A stretch of DNA of 64,000 nucleotides from Ephydatia muelleri (GCA_013339895.1 JABACO010000009.1:8684188-8748187); one strand, 5' to 3'. Positions 1 to 34,686 are shown, counted from the first letter of the stretch. The notes: generated by a model not told the origin, from the letters alone. Numbers and translations: made by a program.

Positions 1-22771
<22,771 letters not shown>

Positions 22772-22958
22772 TCTGAAGATGCCACGCTGTAGTTCCCGCC
22801 ACAAGGGAACGCCTCGTCCCCCTTCCACGTGTCTACGCAATGAGAGCGGTATTAGATAAGGTCCGTGGACGAGGAGACGTACGATGGTTAGGCTTGTGGT
22901 ACTTTGCCCTATGTAGCATATAACGCACTCAAATACAGTCCCACATTGAATAAAATTT

Positions 22959-24464
22959 CTAGTGTGAATAAATTTCTAACAGTCTCCTTGCCTCCCTCTG
23001 CCCAGACTCGAATGCCCCATGTGTGGTCGAGAAGAGGGATGGGTGTGTGGCCTCCCCAGCAAACAGGAGCTGCATGGGAGTGGTCCCATCCACATGTTTA
23101 GAGAGGATCAGACGGTCCTCCTTGCTAGCCCCATGGGGATTGTAGGAGTAGGACCCAAGGAAGAGCCTGTCCCTCCCCCAGGAGCTGCGCCCCACTATTG
23201 CTGGTCTCTCCACCGCTCTCTTTAGAAACAGCTCCAGTGTTGAAACCATTCCACTCACGAGCTCCTCGTCCGACAGGAGCTCAACTGCATGAGCATCTTC
23301 CCCACAGAACCATGCTGTGTAAACATTGGTATCAGCCAGTCGGTCAATTTTTGACTGACACTTTGCCCAAGGTGGAATACCGGAAAGGTCGTCACCGTCA
23401 CTCTCCATCCAGAAGAAAGCAATGGCGTCGTGCTCTTCTTCGATGAGAGGTCCAGTAAACTGCAGGGCCACCTTGTTGACGACACCAATGGCGAGCTTGT
23501 CGATGGTGGCCTGCTTCCAGCTGGGCAGTGGGGGCTCGAACAGGTCCTTCCTCCCCTGGAGCACGCCCAGAGACACCGTCACTATCACGTGATCCGCTTC
23601 GTAGACATCACCGTTCGAACAAACCACTTGAACAGGTGGGAGCGCTGCCGCATCAGGCGACGTCGTCTGCGGAGACCACCTAATGCGCTCCACCTCAGAT
23701 TTCATGCGGAAACTGCCGGATGGAATCCCTGCAGCTGCGGCACCGACGATGGTGGAGTAGCCTCCGACAACTGCGATGGCGCAATCTTCGAGTCCGTCTT
23801 CGGAGAGATCGAAGTCACCATATGACAGCAGATCGACCCCTTCGGAAAGCTTGGTGCCGTTGTCCAGCCCTTCCTCCCTGAGTAGGTTGTCGAGCACGGG
23901 TCGCGTATTAACGCCCGGTCCGGAGTGATCATCCGCGTGGCTGACGGAGAGCTCTCTAAACCGTCCAGCGAAATAGTTGGACAGATCCGCTCGGCTCGAT
24001 GGTGGTGTTGGTGGTACAGGCAACAGGCTTGTGCTTGTATCCTCCTTCGCGACTCTAGGGTGCCCGTTAACGGTCAGCGTCCAATCGTTGGCCCTTGAGC
24101 GTCGTACCGTCTCTGTCTGGACTTCGTAGAACAGCTCCCTGTACCGATCGACCGCCTCTTCGGAAAGCTTCTCACCGTTGCTCAGGATGTTCACGGTCTT
24201 CGGGAGGTGGTGGTGTTGCTCCTCTATCACGTGGTGCAGCGTGGCGATCGAGTACAGAGCGTTGCCCTCGGACCCGTGCAAGAAGGTGCAGCCGAGCTCC
24301 AGTGTCTTGTGGTTGGACTTGCCCCCAACGTCGGACAAGATGGCTGTCTTGGCCCGTCCGCCAATGTAATCGTTACCTTCGAGGATTGTCACGTGGCATT
24401 TCGAGGAGAGAAGCGATGCCGCTCCTAGGCCTGCAAAACCCGCACCGATTATGATCACGCTCAT
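22959..24464 (-). CDS. Flavin-containing polyamine oxidase (spermine / N1-acetylpolyamine oxidase family), single exon
   Basis: 501 residues, intact, no introns. The N-terminal Rossmann motif IIIGAGFAGLGAASLL followed by the acidic residue of ILEGNDYIGGRAKT binds FAD. LELGCTFLHG is the conserved substrate-pocket stretch. The C-terminal FAD block LFAGEATHPSLFSTTHGAFE, followed by SGQREARRL, is diagnostic of spermine/acetylpolyamine oxidases rather than monoamine oxidases. The reaction is oxidation of spermine or acetylated polyamines to a smaller polyamine, an aminoaldehyde and H2O2. The start is taken at ATG 24464, which places the dinucleotide motif at residue 2 as in the family. The C-terminus (IYSH) is not a peroxisomal targeting tripeptide, so a cytosolic location is likelier. 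SMOX versus PAOX cannot be decided by eye. It lies 188 bp upstream of SMC6 on the same strand. Confidence 0.92.
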   Translation of the reverse strand: MSVIIIGAGFAGLGAASLLSSKCHVTILEGNDYIGGRAKTAILSDVGGKSNHKTLELGCTFLHGSEGNALYSIATLHHVIEEQHHHLPKTVNILSNGEKLSEEAVDRYRELFYEVQTETVRRSRANDWTLTVNGHPRVAKEDTSTSLLPVPPTPPSSRADLSNYFAGRFRELSVSHADDHSGPGVNTRPVLDNLLREEGLDNGTKLSEGVDLLSYGDFDLSEDGLEDCAIAVVGGYSTIVGAAAAGIPSGSFRMKSEVERIRWSPQTTSPDAAALPPVQVVCSNGDVYEADHVIVTVSLGVLQGRKDLFEPPLPSWKQATIDKLAIGVVNKVALQFTGPLIEEEHDAIAFFWMESDGDDLSGIPPWAKCQSKIDRLADTNVYTAWFCGEDAHAVELLSDEELVSGMVSTLELFLKRAVERPAIVGRSSWGRDRLFLGSYSYNPHGASKEDRLILSKHVDGTTPMQLLFAGEATHPSLFSTTHGAFESGQREARRLLEIYSH

Positions 24465-24759
24465 AACAATAAACAATTAATGATTTCTTTTAACCCGCTG
24501 GCTGCTTAAGTGTACCGCCTGTTTGATTAGTGGCATCAGTTTGCAGCAAGAAGCAGTTGTTATAAGTCTCTCTTTCCTCTGCAAGGCGGTTTCCTTTGCT
24601 TTATATTGGTTATTTCATACAGAAATTTATTCTTCTAATCCAAGAGGTGGCCATTCCATAGACGATTTCATTCTTGTGCGTCTTTGCAGTTCTTTAAAAG
24701 CAAAACCTCGTTTCGCGGGTGACGCACTGAATTTCGGTGTTGTAAATTAAATGTCACTG
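24465..24759. other. Upstream region of the polyamine oxidase gene
   Basis: AT-rich, no ORF of note. It presumably holds the promoter; no defined element recognised. Confidence 0.4.
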
Positions 24760-25145
24760 TTTCTAATTGCGCGCTGAATTTTGGTATTTCCGATTAAATA
24801 CCAGTTGCCGCGTCTTAGCAGGAGATTTTCAGGTGAGTTAATACATATATTCAGCTCATCTTTTTCATTCAATCTTGCGTGAAGTAGGCTACTCACGCCA
24901 TCGTGTAAGTCAAAGGCAGTGGCGTAAGAAGGGACAAGGGTCACTCATTTTTGTCCACAATGTCACCCTTATTTCATTAGACGTACGTCTCTGAATAACT
25001 AGGCTCCTCACTTTACTATCCAATGCACGTTTTAAATTATGCTAGTGGTATTCCACATCCATCACATTTGGCTGGTGGCCCTTCTCGTATTGCAACTCAA
25101 TGGGTGATGCCGTCATGGGTCAAAGTAAAGTAACTAGTACTTCAT
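24760..25145. repeat. Dispersed repeat, copy A (contains the Ginger empty site)
   Basis: Matches 28530-28965 plus 30475-30515 (copy B). Shared blocks include CAGGAGATTTTCAGGT, GACAAGGGTCACTCATTTTT, ATTAGACGTACGTCTCTGAA and CACATCCATCACATTTGGCT. In copy A the sequence GGTGGCCCTTCTCG at 25072-25085 is uninterrupted; in copy B a 1.5-kb transposon sits there. A third fragment lies at about 31045-31090. Confidence 0.8.
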
Positions 25146-25379
25146 TGCACAATGAACTAATTACTAATTTAAGCACTCGTGCGCATGTGCACGAGATCTC
25201 AAAGATCTCATGCAGATCGGTCCTCAACACATAACCATTTGTCGGAGGTGGCAAGACTGAAACTGAGCTTTATAGCTGCGCCTCAGCCTGTCTTTGATCA
25301 GCCAACACACGTTCAATCCTGGCCCGCTTCTACTAGGGTACCCTGAACGGGACAATGAAGTGTATTTGTATAAGTAGTA

Positions 25380-25440
25380 AGTAATCTGGCGTAGCATACC
25401 CTCCGCAAATAAACGTGGCTGTGCTACGCCAGACTGGCGT
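25380..25440. repeat. Short inverted repeat ending in GTCTGGCGTAGC
   Basis: TCTGGCGTAGCATACCCTCC and the complementary GCTACGCCAGACT flank about 35 bp. Same termini as the longer fold-back element at 28008-28322. Confidence 0.6.
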
Positions 25441-25714
25441 ACTAGCGTATTAGTGTGTCTCATTTTTGCAGCACCTGGCCACGCATCAAACGTTAACTGG
25501 TTGATATTTATGTTAACTGCGAAGTAAATAAGATTTCGGCTGGCTGGCTTACTGGCATCTACAGATCTATTACGGGCTTCCGGTCACACGACTCAGCTTT
25601 TGGCTTCCTCTCGTAGTATATAAAATTATGCGATAATGCTTACGTAAGTGAGAAATGGGAACGAGACCACTTCCACTGTACTTGTCATCGCCAGAGGCAC
25701 GGAGGACGTTTAAA

Positions 25715-26466
25715 CATGGGCGTCGGAACCGGTCCGGCAGGTCCGGCGGCCGCCGGACCAATATTTTCCTAAAATAAATATCGTTATGATGAATTAACTG
25801 AAAAGGGCTGACGCCCTTTCGCATGCATCTAGTTATTTCCTGTTACGTCTGTCATTGTGCAAGCACGAATCATGATACTCCGCTAAAGTATCTATGCACG
25901 AACGAAGTGTTAACTTGCAATGATAATGTACATGTATAACAATGTTGGAGGTCATCTGATATAAGAGAAATGGCGCTCGATATTATCGTCCGTCCCATGG
26001 TCTGCAGTAGATATTTCATCCGTCTAAGTCGTTTCCCTTTCCAAAACATTCGTTTGATCGAAGGGTGAAAAGCTCTCGTTTAGAGCAGAGTGGTGTGAAA
26101 AGCACAGCTGATCATAGATGTTATTGCAGAGGAGTTTGTTCGAGGTAACGAACACCGCCTTAGCCAGTTTGGTCATTTGTATATATGTATGCATGTGTTT
26201 GAAGCATTTCAATTTTACCAAGCGCAATTTCGAATTCATGGCATGATTTTTGGGCGGCGAACTGCAGTGAAATTCCTTATGGTTTAGGACGTTAATAATG
26301 CGTATTTTGCAAAGCTTCTGGGGCTCCGCCCCAGACCCCGATAGGGGAGCTTACAGCGCTCCCCCATACCCCCTTGCTAGGCGGGAGGGGGTGTAACCCC
26401 CTCCCGCACCCCCTTCATTATTTATTCATTTGCTGGACCAATGTTTTGTACCTTCCGACGCCCATG
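25715..26466. mobile_element. Non-autonomous TIR element, about 752 bp
   Basis: Exact 14-bp terminal inverted repeat CATGGGCGTCGGAA / TTCCGACGCCCATG. No transposase. The interior contains the GGGGCTCCGCCCCAGACCCC repeat (26308-26415), also seen in diverged form at 19408. Target duplication not clear. Confidence 0.65.
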
Positions 26467-28007
26467 CCGTTACACGTCATCGAACTTTAGATGGACTCAT
26501 TCCTGCATGCACCACTCCGGTACTATAGGCCTACGTACATATAACTAGAGAGCACTGTTTGCAATCCTGTGTTGCGTGTGAATCGGTGAATTACACCGCT
26601 GGACTTTTTTACTCTTATCAGCACAGAACGGTTGAATATGGGCTCAGGCAGCGTTGTGTAAACTTACCACGTGTGCAGTCCTTACAGTTGTGCTAGATAA
26701 AGAACTCCATCTGAAGTTTAAGTATTACAGCAAATACAAAGGTCGCAATATTCGCCACTCTTGGATACACTATACATGTTTTTGAACATCAGTTTTGACT
26801 TTGTGCACAAATGGAACGCTTAATTGGCAGAATTAACAGCGCAGTGCACCTGGCTGGATTTGCACAAATCATCCCCAACCAACCGTTTTCAGGCTCTCGA
26901 GCGAAAATAATAGTCTCGTACCCAGACCTGTTTACGTATGCATAATGTACATGTATACGTCAAGTAAAAAGTCACTGGATGTAGTCACTCATAGAAAACC
27001 CTGTAAGTATAAGATCTGCAAATCTCTACCACACACACATGCACACGGCTCTATGTATGTATATAGCTGCATGCCTACAATTTTGTCTTTCCCCCCCCCC
27101 CCCCCCCCCCCCCCCCCGCACACTCTAATCGTATGCCCCAACGTATGTATGCCAGTGCGCCCCGATGTGTGCCTATTGCCAGGCTTGGCCTAATACATAC
27201 TACCTTGCCTTCCCATAAGCCTAGGGAGAAAGAAAGCTGATATAGTATACGCACAGTGAGCCAGCTAAATAAACTACGAAGGTGTTTAGTATGCACATAC
27301 ACACATGCATAGGCACACATATAAGGTGTACACCTGTTGCTATATCCGATGATATCCTCTGTAGAAGAGAGATTGCTCTGATTGCCATAGCTATCAGACC
27401 TGCAGGATATAAATGGTAAGTCTGTGCACAAAGGTTTGGTATGTATGGGGATCTGGCATAGATTGTATAGTCTACTGATATAATCTATATGGTATACAGG
27501 AAGTGGACTACATGCAGGGAAATTATTAAAGTACCAGCAATGCATGTTAACTATTGTGTCACACCATACGGCAAACTGCTCATTCAAAGGCAAGGTTTAA
27601 TACAGCGGCAAAGCTGCTACAAAGTGTACCACAGACAGGCCCGTTGAAAACAATTAAAGAGTGGTCAGGCCAGCAGAGAGCAGAGGGAGAGGGACAACCA
27701 GTCCCCTGCCCTCCCCCAGAAGCCAATTTACATATTTCCTGCAATCTGAGAGGCATTATTTGGGTCAGGATAATAGGAAAAGCACAACAGATTTTGTCAT
27801 TTGTGATGATGGGTTGTACGAAAGCTTTGTAGAAAACAGTGGATTACCAAGAGGATTTCCGGACTTTTAGGTTCGTTGAAATGTATGGCTAATTAAGACT
27901 TCAGAGAGATAGTTCGATTCTCAGTGCGTAAAAAGCCATGTGCAGAGGACATTTCAGACATGGAGAATATAAAAAAATTGAAATCTTGAAAAAACATGCA
28001 TTAGGTC
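26467..28007. other. No gene recognised
   Basis: Short unconvincing ORFs only. Contains a C homopolymer at about 27091-27117. Nothing identifiable on either strand. Confidence 0.5.
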
Positions 28008-28322
28008 TAGTCTGGCGTAGCCACACCCTCGCGTAGACACGTAGGGTCTGGGGAAATGCCTATACCCGACTGGTTCTAATGAGCAATTATTGCGTTCTAC
28101 GTCACGCTGCGTCACGTAATGAGAAATGCATCGAAATTGGCTTGTAGATTAGCAAACAACACCCTTGCTAATATACAAGCCAATCTTAGCCCATTTCGCT
28201 GCATTCCTCATTACGTGACGCAGCGTGACGTAGAACGCAATAATTGCTCATTAGAACCAGTCGGGTATAGGCATTTCCCCAGACCCTACGTGTCTACGCG
28301 AGGGTGTGGCTACGCCAGACTA
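28008..28322. mobile_element. 315-bp fold-back element with 9-bp target-site duplication (Mutator-like MITE)
   Basis: Arms of about 130 bp form a near-perfect inverted repeat (termini TAGTCTGGCGTAGCCACACC and complement). It is flanked by identical CATTAGGTC at 27999-28007 and 28323-28331. A 9-bp duplication with long terminal inverted repeats is the hallmark of Mutator-like elements. No ORF. Confidence 0.85.
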
Positions 28323-28529
28323 CATTAGGTCTGGATACGATCTCAATTATTGCATACCTCGGTGATGTAAATCCGCTAACGTTGGGTCTGGGTACGAGAC
28401 TAGGCACAAACACTCTAATCTTACAGTGTATCCACGCTAGGTCTAAGGATCCAAGAAATTCATAAATGATAATGCAATGTAACATTAAAGCCAGCACAGA
28501 ACAACTTTCCCTTCCATTACGTATTGTCG

Positions 28530-28965
28530 GTGAATAATTGCGCGTGGGCATTTTCGGTATTTTCCAATTAAATGCCAGTGTAAGATTGCATCGTCTATAT
28601 ATTATCTCTGGTCTCTGGTCTGACATGTGCGCCAACTAGCAGGAGATTTTCAGGTAAGTCGATGCATATTTTTCATTCATTCATGTGTATAAATCCTAAA
28701 GTAAGTTACTTGAAAGTGCCTGACATGTAAGTCACAGGCTAACATCCGGGCGTATGCAGTGGCATAGGAAGGCCAGGGACAAGGGTCACTCATTTTTGTC
28801 TACAATGTCACCCTTATTTCATTAGACGTACGTCTCTGAATAACTAGGCACCTCACTTTACTATCCAATGCACGTTGTTAATTAAGCTAATGGCATAGAT
28901 ATTAGACTTCCAGTCTAATATCTATGCTAGTGGTATTCCACATCCATCACATTTGGCTGGCGGCC
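28530..28965. repeat. Dispersed repeat, copy B (interrupted)
   Basis: Homologous to 24760-25076. It carries an extra palindrome (about 28885-28935, CATAGATATTAGACTT and complement) absent from copy A. The 3' remainder continues after the transposon at 30475. Confidence 0.75.
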
Positions 28966-29370
28966 TGTCATGGCAAAAGTGGTCCTACCTAAAAGTGGTC
29001 CGGCGGACCACTTTTGGTCGCCAAAAGTGGTCCGCCTGGACCATATTTGTCCGCCCAAAGTGGTCCTACCTTGCCAAAAATGGTCCGCTATTCGTTCAAT
29101 GAGTTCGTACTTAACAAAACACGCAAAGCCTGTCCTAGCATTTCAGAGGAAAATGTGCCCGGCTTGATTGCCGGTTCAGTTTATACAATATCTGGGGTAC
29201 ATAATAGATTTTTTTCGAGGCCGGCGCCATGTACGTGTACGTAGACGTAATATATGAACTGTATAAGGGTGGAATAAATGCATAGTGCATGCACAGTACA
29301 TGGTTAGTGAATGATGTATATATAAGCAAAAAGCAAGCATGCTGCATGTGCATGCAATAAAAAAATGTAT

Positions 29371-29820
29371 TTATGTTGAGGAGTTACAAGAGTGGCAAAA
29401 CCACTTCTGGCTCTTAGAGAACACACAACCAGGAATTTTTTCGCATGATTTGTGGAACCATTCTAGACAACTATCACATCTGGCCATTTTTCTTGTCAGC
29501 CTGCAACTGCATAATATATCATATTGTACATGGCTATATGGTCTTCGAGCCTTTATTTCCTTGCCTGGGAAAGGCTCCATGATTCCTGGTACAAAACAAT
29601 GCTTAAGATGGGACCTTAGGGTTGCCGAATCATACATTATGGTACTTTGATCAGATCCAAAACAAATAGATGTAGCAAAAGCAACAGCAAAGAGGCCACA
29701 ACTACTGCAATCTTGTTGCCGTTGAACAGTCTGAAATGTCAATGTGATCTTATTGACTGAGGAAAAAATCAACGCAGCTATTTGCTGTTTAGTCTCCTCT
29801 GGAAGATCTGAATGTCCCAT
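29371..29820 (-). pseudogene. Ulp1/C48-like protease and PHD-finger C-terminal fragment of the Ginger-like transposase
   Basis: QRQQDCSSCGLFAVAFATSI is the catalytic-Cys block of Ulp1-like C48 proteases as carried by transposons. CSCRLTRKMARCDSCLEWFH followed by KSCE...WFCHSC is a PHD finger (Cys4-His-Cys3 layout). The reading frame is open but starts mid-protein and is separated from the N-terminal integrase pieces. It lies wholly within the TIR-bounded element, so it is not a host gene. Confidence 0.75.
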
Positions 29821-29892
29821 GCTATCATAAACCTTTATCTCTCCACCTGTGCATCCATTATTTGCTATTGTAATCCAGTGATTCCCCGATCT

Positions 29893-30341
29893 TTAACCAT
29901 TCCAGGCCAGATGAACCGCTCGCTGATCCTGTTCAAAGTTTGCTTCACTCCCATGCGCCCGGACATCGGATCCACATGACAAGCCTTCACTCCCATGTGC
30001 CCGGACATCGGATCCACGTGACAAGCCTTCAGAATACGACGCTGCTCTTAACTCCAACAAATCGTATTTCCATTATCTATAATAATTAAGCTCAACCCAT
30101 GACGTGCGGACGACGACAGATGTGTGCATTAGCCAAATTAAAATGAACAAACCTTGCCCTTCTTCTTAAAGTACATATCTCCACCATTCATAACAAATTT
30201 CTGAGCCTTTCTTCGTATGCACCACTTGCACGCTACGCTTGCACCCACAGGGTACACTTTTTTTACCAAGTATTCATATGCTGCTTCTACTAGGTCCCCA
30301 CTTTTGGCATCTCCCTCTTCACTTGAATCAGCCATTTTCAA
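29893..30341 (-). pseudogene. N-terminal integrase fragments with a 42-bp internal duplication
   Basis: 30341-30138 encodes MKMADSSEEG... ending KKKGKVCSF. 30039-29893 encodes RILKACHVDPMSGHMGVK, then the duplicated KACHVDPMSGRMGVK, then RISERFIWPGMVKD. This is the H...H part of an integrase HHCC finger, with the unit repeated in tandem. No catalytic core follows. Confidence 0.72.
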
Positions 30342-30515
30342 AAAGAATGAGATTAATGCTCCACGTGTTCAAGGTGTTATGTGCCCGGACCAGTTTTGAT
30401 TTAAATTTTGGCGTCATTTTCGGACCACTTTTGGTCGCCAAAATTGGTCCGGCCGGACCGATTTTTTCGTGACAGGCCCTTCTCGTATTTCAACTCAATG
30501 GGTGATGACAATTGC

Positions 30516-31099
30516 AGCAAGCTACGACTCCACTTTGTAGCGAGAGAGATGGGTGTTCTGCAATCAATGATGCTGGTACAACTCGAAGGTACGAGTATAT
30601 ACAACTCGAAGGTACATCAGGAGCTCTGAACTCAGGAGAACACTCACATTTAGATTAAAGCTAAATCAACCAAGTTGAAAAAAAAAACATGGTGCCCAAG
30701 GGTTATCGATACTCAAACTTTTTATTTTTGGAAACCATTGGGACCATCATTGACTACTCTATGGTGAAATAAAATCCTTGAGTATCATTTGGCAAGTGAC
30801 CTCTTTTTTGTAAAGTAAACATTAAACAAGTTTCATATTTAACCCTTTCATCACCTTGAAAAATGATTTACATAGTTCAGTTGTGCTAAGAAGGAGCATC
30901 TGCACTGTGGTGGCAAAGATGTGAGCCCTCCAAGTTTGCAATTTTTGGTACAAAATCAATTATTCAGGAAGATATATTTCATAAACCATTAAAGTTATTA
31001 AGTTGATAAAAGGCATAATTAACATTCTGACATATAATGGATTGACCCTATTGCAACTCAATGGGTGATGCCATCATGGGTCAAAGTGGCATCTTAAGT
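30516..31099. other. No gene recognised
   Basis: AT-rich sequence. Contains the fragment of the dispersed repeat at about 31045-31090 (CAACTCAATGGGTGATGCC). Confidence 0.5.
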
Positions 31100-31460
31100 G
31101 GGAGAAGAAAGCAGTTATATACTCGTACTATTTAGCAAGGGATGGGTGGGAGAGCAGTTATATACTCGTAGTATTTAGCAAGGGATGGGTCAAGGTAGTG
31201 GGAGAGCAGTTATATACTCGTACTATTTAGCAAGGGATGGGTCAAGGTAGTGGGAGAGCAGTAGTTATATACTCGTACTATTTAGCAAGGGATGGGTTCA
31301 AAGTAGTGGGAGAAGCAGTTATATACTCGTAGTATTTAGCAAGGGATGGGTCAAGGTAGTGGGAGAGCATTATATACTCGTAGTATTTAGCAAGGGATGG
31401 GTCAAAGTAGTGGGAGAGCAGTTATATACTCGTAGTATTTAGCAAGGGATGGGTGGGAGA
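31100..31460. repeat. Minisatellite, about 50-60-bp unit, 7 copies
   Basis: The unit core AGTTATATACTCGTACTATT, AGCAAGGGATGGGT, CAAGGTAGTGGGAGAGC repeats with small indels. Confidence 0.9.
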
Positions 31461-32122
31461 GCAGTTAGCCATGTGGAGTTCAGCTCTTCTAATGATTCTT
31501 TCTCCTTCAGTACTGATACTGAACTTCGCGCGAGAGGACCAGTGTTTGCCCTCCTTGCATCTTTGCTGTTCAGCATTGGATGCAGCAGGTCATCATGCTC
31601 GAACGTGTGACATCTCTGTGACTGCAGCTGTCTTGCAGAAAACTGCAGCTGTGCTTGTCTAGCACCAGAGCTAGAAAAAGGGCTTTACTTGCTTGGCTGA
31701 CACCCTTGTCCCAAACTGGTCTCTAGCCCATTCTGCTGCATGTGATCTAAAGATCATTCATCCGCTCAATGGCTCCACTTGTGTCTCTAATGAGTTTGAC
31801 CTCGGGATCAATAGCAGGCTTTAAATGGAGAGTACAAAAACACTCTTAAAATGGACCAGTAATTAATCGAAAGGCGATATGAATCTTATGTATTTAATTT
31901 TAATGGTAGTGGATTCAGTATTGGCAAGAAAACAGATATCTGCATGCTTTGATTTTGGAAAACTACTAATTATGACCACTGGTTAGCTGCAATTGATTAT
32001 TATAATGGATTAGGTGCCATTTAATTATTCCATATTTTGATTGAAAGCAGCTTTCAAGAATGCTGCATATCAGAAATATTCTTCATCATTTTAATCATAA
32101 TTGACCGTAATGTGTTAAACAA

Positions 32123-34480
32123 CGATGTTAAACTGGTTAAAAAAAATTTAAACATGATTTGTGAATAAAATGATAGTATAAACTGAGTGCATGATGAACA
32201 GATTGCATACTGTACTCAGGTAAGTCCAGTTGCATTGAATATCTACTGCAAAGAATGTTTGACAATGCATTCACTACTTCGTTTTGAAGCTAAATCACAA
32301 ACACTAACTATTTTGTCTTGTTCTACATTAGAACAGTAGTAGCTTGCAAGCGAAGAACACCTTCTATAGTGTCGTAATGTGTTTAATTGGCTGAATATCA
32401 TGTGGCAATCCTTTTGCATCATATGAGTGATCAATATTATTACTTGAATGTTTTGCAGATGTAGTTTTCAGTCCAGATTTTGAACCAGTTTCAAAGGCCA
32501 GGAGTGCCTCTGCAATACCCTCAGTGAAGTCAGCATGTGACCTGTTCTTACCTTGAGGATGAAAGGTACATGTATAACACATGTGGTATACATCAGCCTC
32601 TATCATTCCAAGTAAGATTGACAGCACCCTGTGGTCACATCACTGAGTATTTTAAGCAGTTTCTAATGAAAGACCTGCCTGTCGTGCATGGTTGGTTATC
32701 CACCTTTGCAGACCCAAAGTAGTCCTCTACTACCTTGGGCCTCTTTGTATAGCAAATGCACACCTCTGTGCCCTTGAAGTCATCAGTCAATCTTACGCCA
32801 ATGCCACTATCCATGAGGATTGCCTTCTAATGTGGTGTTGTGGGTAGATATGAAATGCTTCCTGGTGGAATCACTCCAACTTTATGCCATGTATGGATGC
32901 CCATTGGTAGTTGCAGTTAGAACATGATGATCTCCTTGTTCCTTGTACTCGTGATGCCTGAAATGATCCATCGGAAACTTTGTTGTAGCTGTTTTCACTA
33001 AACCTGTAAAATGCATGCCATACATACGACATGCCTCAGCAGTAGTTACACTTGCAAATGCAGCATCCTCATTGATGACTCTACCTGTACCATGCCACGG
33101 TTCAGTTAGTTGTAATACTTGAGCTGGGCCTATTTTCTTCCACTCCTGCGTGTACTTTTGAGTAGCCATTGCTTCCTTTCCCTCCTGTATTTCAAGTGAA
33201 ATGATCACCTGAGTCACTGCACACGCTGCATCCTTTAGCTCTGCTCCAACTCTTTTAGGCTTTCTTGCGATCTTGGTCACATGGGGCATACCAATCTGAA
33301 AAGTAATTGGCATCCTTTCCCCTCCAAGCACTAATACTCTCATCTACACAAATGCTCCATGATGGAAAGAATTTTGCAGCTCGTCACTTGTTGAAGGGCT
33401 GCGAACAGGTGCCCACTTGTCATTTCCATCTGAAAATTCCTCTGGGGGGCAAACCGCAAGTACTTCGATAGTTCTTCAACCCTTCCATGCGAAATACCAA
33501 ATCGACTCCCACACTTTGGTGCAGGAAATATTCCATCAACTGTGCTCCAGAGATCTCGTCGTCTGTTGTACGTGTGAGTGAAGATTCCATAACTCCACTT
33601 CATCCATCTTCTTTTTCTTTGAGGGCATTGCCTTAGCACTCCATGTGATGATATCTGGGAGCATCTGTGTAGGAAAAGACATGCTGTAGTAATGGATTGG
33701 CTTCCTCTCAGACATAAACCTGTCATCCTCCCAAAGAAGCATGGCACTATGGCGTGTGTAATGATTGCCGGATTCTATTACCCAGAATAATGATATCAAT
33801 GATTGCCGGATTCTATTACCCAGAATAATGATATCGCACACACACTTTATACAGCTTATATATCCATAACCTAGAGAACTGTAGTCCCATGATTCATTAG
33901 CACGTACGCATTAGCATTCAGTGTACCAATGGTCATCCATGAATAGTCATCACTTGTTACAGTGTGGAAGAGTTCTGGAATCTTCAACAACACTGTCAGT
34001 GACTTGCCATTGAACATACAACTAGAACCGTCCATTACTAACTACTACTACTCTTGAACATCAGTTGCTTCATCTATTTCCAAATCGGCATCATCCTCTT
34101 CCTCTCTATCCCTATCTGTTGTCTCGTTGAGAACGTGTGGCTCACGTTCGAGCGGGATGTTGGGCTTGTCTTCATTGCTATTTGCTACCACATCGTTTAC
34201 GCACTGTTGGAGCACTGACTAATCCTGACACACCAACACCATCAGCATCACCATTTTCATTGTCAGAGCTCTGGCGCTCAAATCTACCGTCCTATTCACT
34301 GTCGTGAAGTTGACCTGCCATTTTCTACTTCAGCCTATACCAACTTGCTGCAAAACAACACCAAAAATATTTCTGCTCTTCCAGTTGGCCCCGTATAATG
34401 CTACTATTTCTAATCGTCCTCAAGCGTTCATAGCATGCAGTTGAATCGTGTTAATGGTTTTTTTAACTTGTTTAACATCG
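32123..34480 (-). mobile_element. Decayed piggyBac-like transposon
   Basis: Contains a piggyBac-type transposase on the minus strand (below). It is flanked by an inverted repeat: CGATGTTAAACTGGTTAAAA at 32123 and the near-complement ending GTTTAACATCG at 34480. TTAA occurs within both ends, as expected for the piggyBac target, but the exact termini cannot be fixed. Interior duplication of 39 bp at about 33760-33838. Confidence 0.65.
32262..34321 (-). pseudogene. piggyBac-like transposase (DDE_Tnp_1_7), broken
   Basis: Starts MAGQLHDSE with an in-frame TAG at codon 10 and an acidic N-terminal region (EEEDDADLEIDEATD at about 34065-34110). Then FGISHGRVEELSKYLRFAP (33340-33747). The first catalytic Asp lies in SICVDESISAWRGKDANYF at about 33315-33370. 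A one-base shift follows, and the frame continues IGMPHVTKIARKPKRVGAEL. The second Asp region is GTGRVINEDAAFASVTTAEA. The C-terminal block RSHADFTEGIAEALLAFE is at 32364-32627. Several stops and shifts; nonfunctional. Confidence 0.8.
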
Positions 34481-34686
34481 GTCAGTCTATGATTAAACTT
34501 ATAAAATGATAGCACAATTGCCAACTTTTACAAGACATTTCAAATGAGTGCAAAAGTACCATACATGTATTTCAATTGCACAATACATGCACAATCCTGT
34601 GTTGACAGTGTAGCATATTGAATGCAACTATACTGATGTATCATATTTTCATTTAGCTCTCATAAGCGGCTCAAAGCATCAAAAAT

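Larger units (their letters stand above)
28966..30474 (-). mobile_element. Ginger-like integrase DNA transposon, internally deleted (1,509 bp)
   Basis: Ends TGTCA...TGACA with imperfect inverted termini (TGTCATGGCAAAAGTGGTCC versus TGTCACGAAAAAATCGGTCC) and subterminal GGACCACTTTTGGTCGCC repeats. GGCC is duplicated at 28962-28965 and 30475-30478; the homologous repeat at 25072 has a single GGCC, giving the empty site. Minus-strand remnants in order: an N-terminal CKWCIRRKAQKFV segment (30138-30341), an integrase-type zinc-finger segment (29893-30039), and Ulp1-like and PHD segments (29371-29820). The DDE core is missing. Integrase plus Ulp1/PHD modules, TGT termini and 4-bp duplications are the described features of Ginger elements. 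Confidence 0.82.

Noticed and set aside
29371..29820. Ulp1/PHD protein as a host SUMO protease or chromatin reader
   Set aside because: It lies inside an element with TIRs, a GGCC duplication and integrase fragments, so it is transposon cargo.
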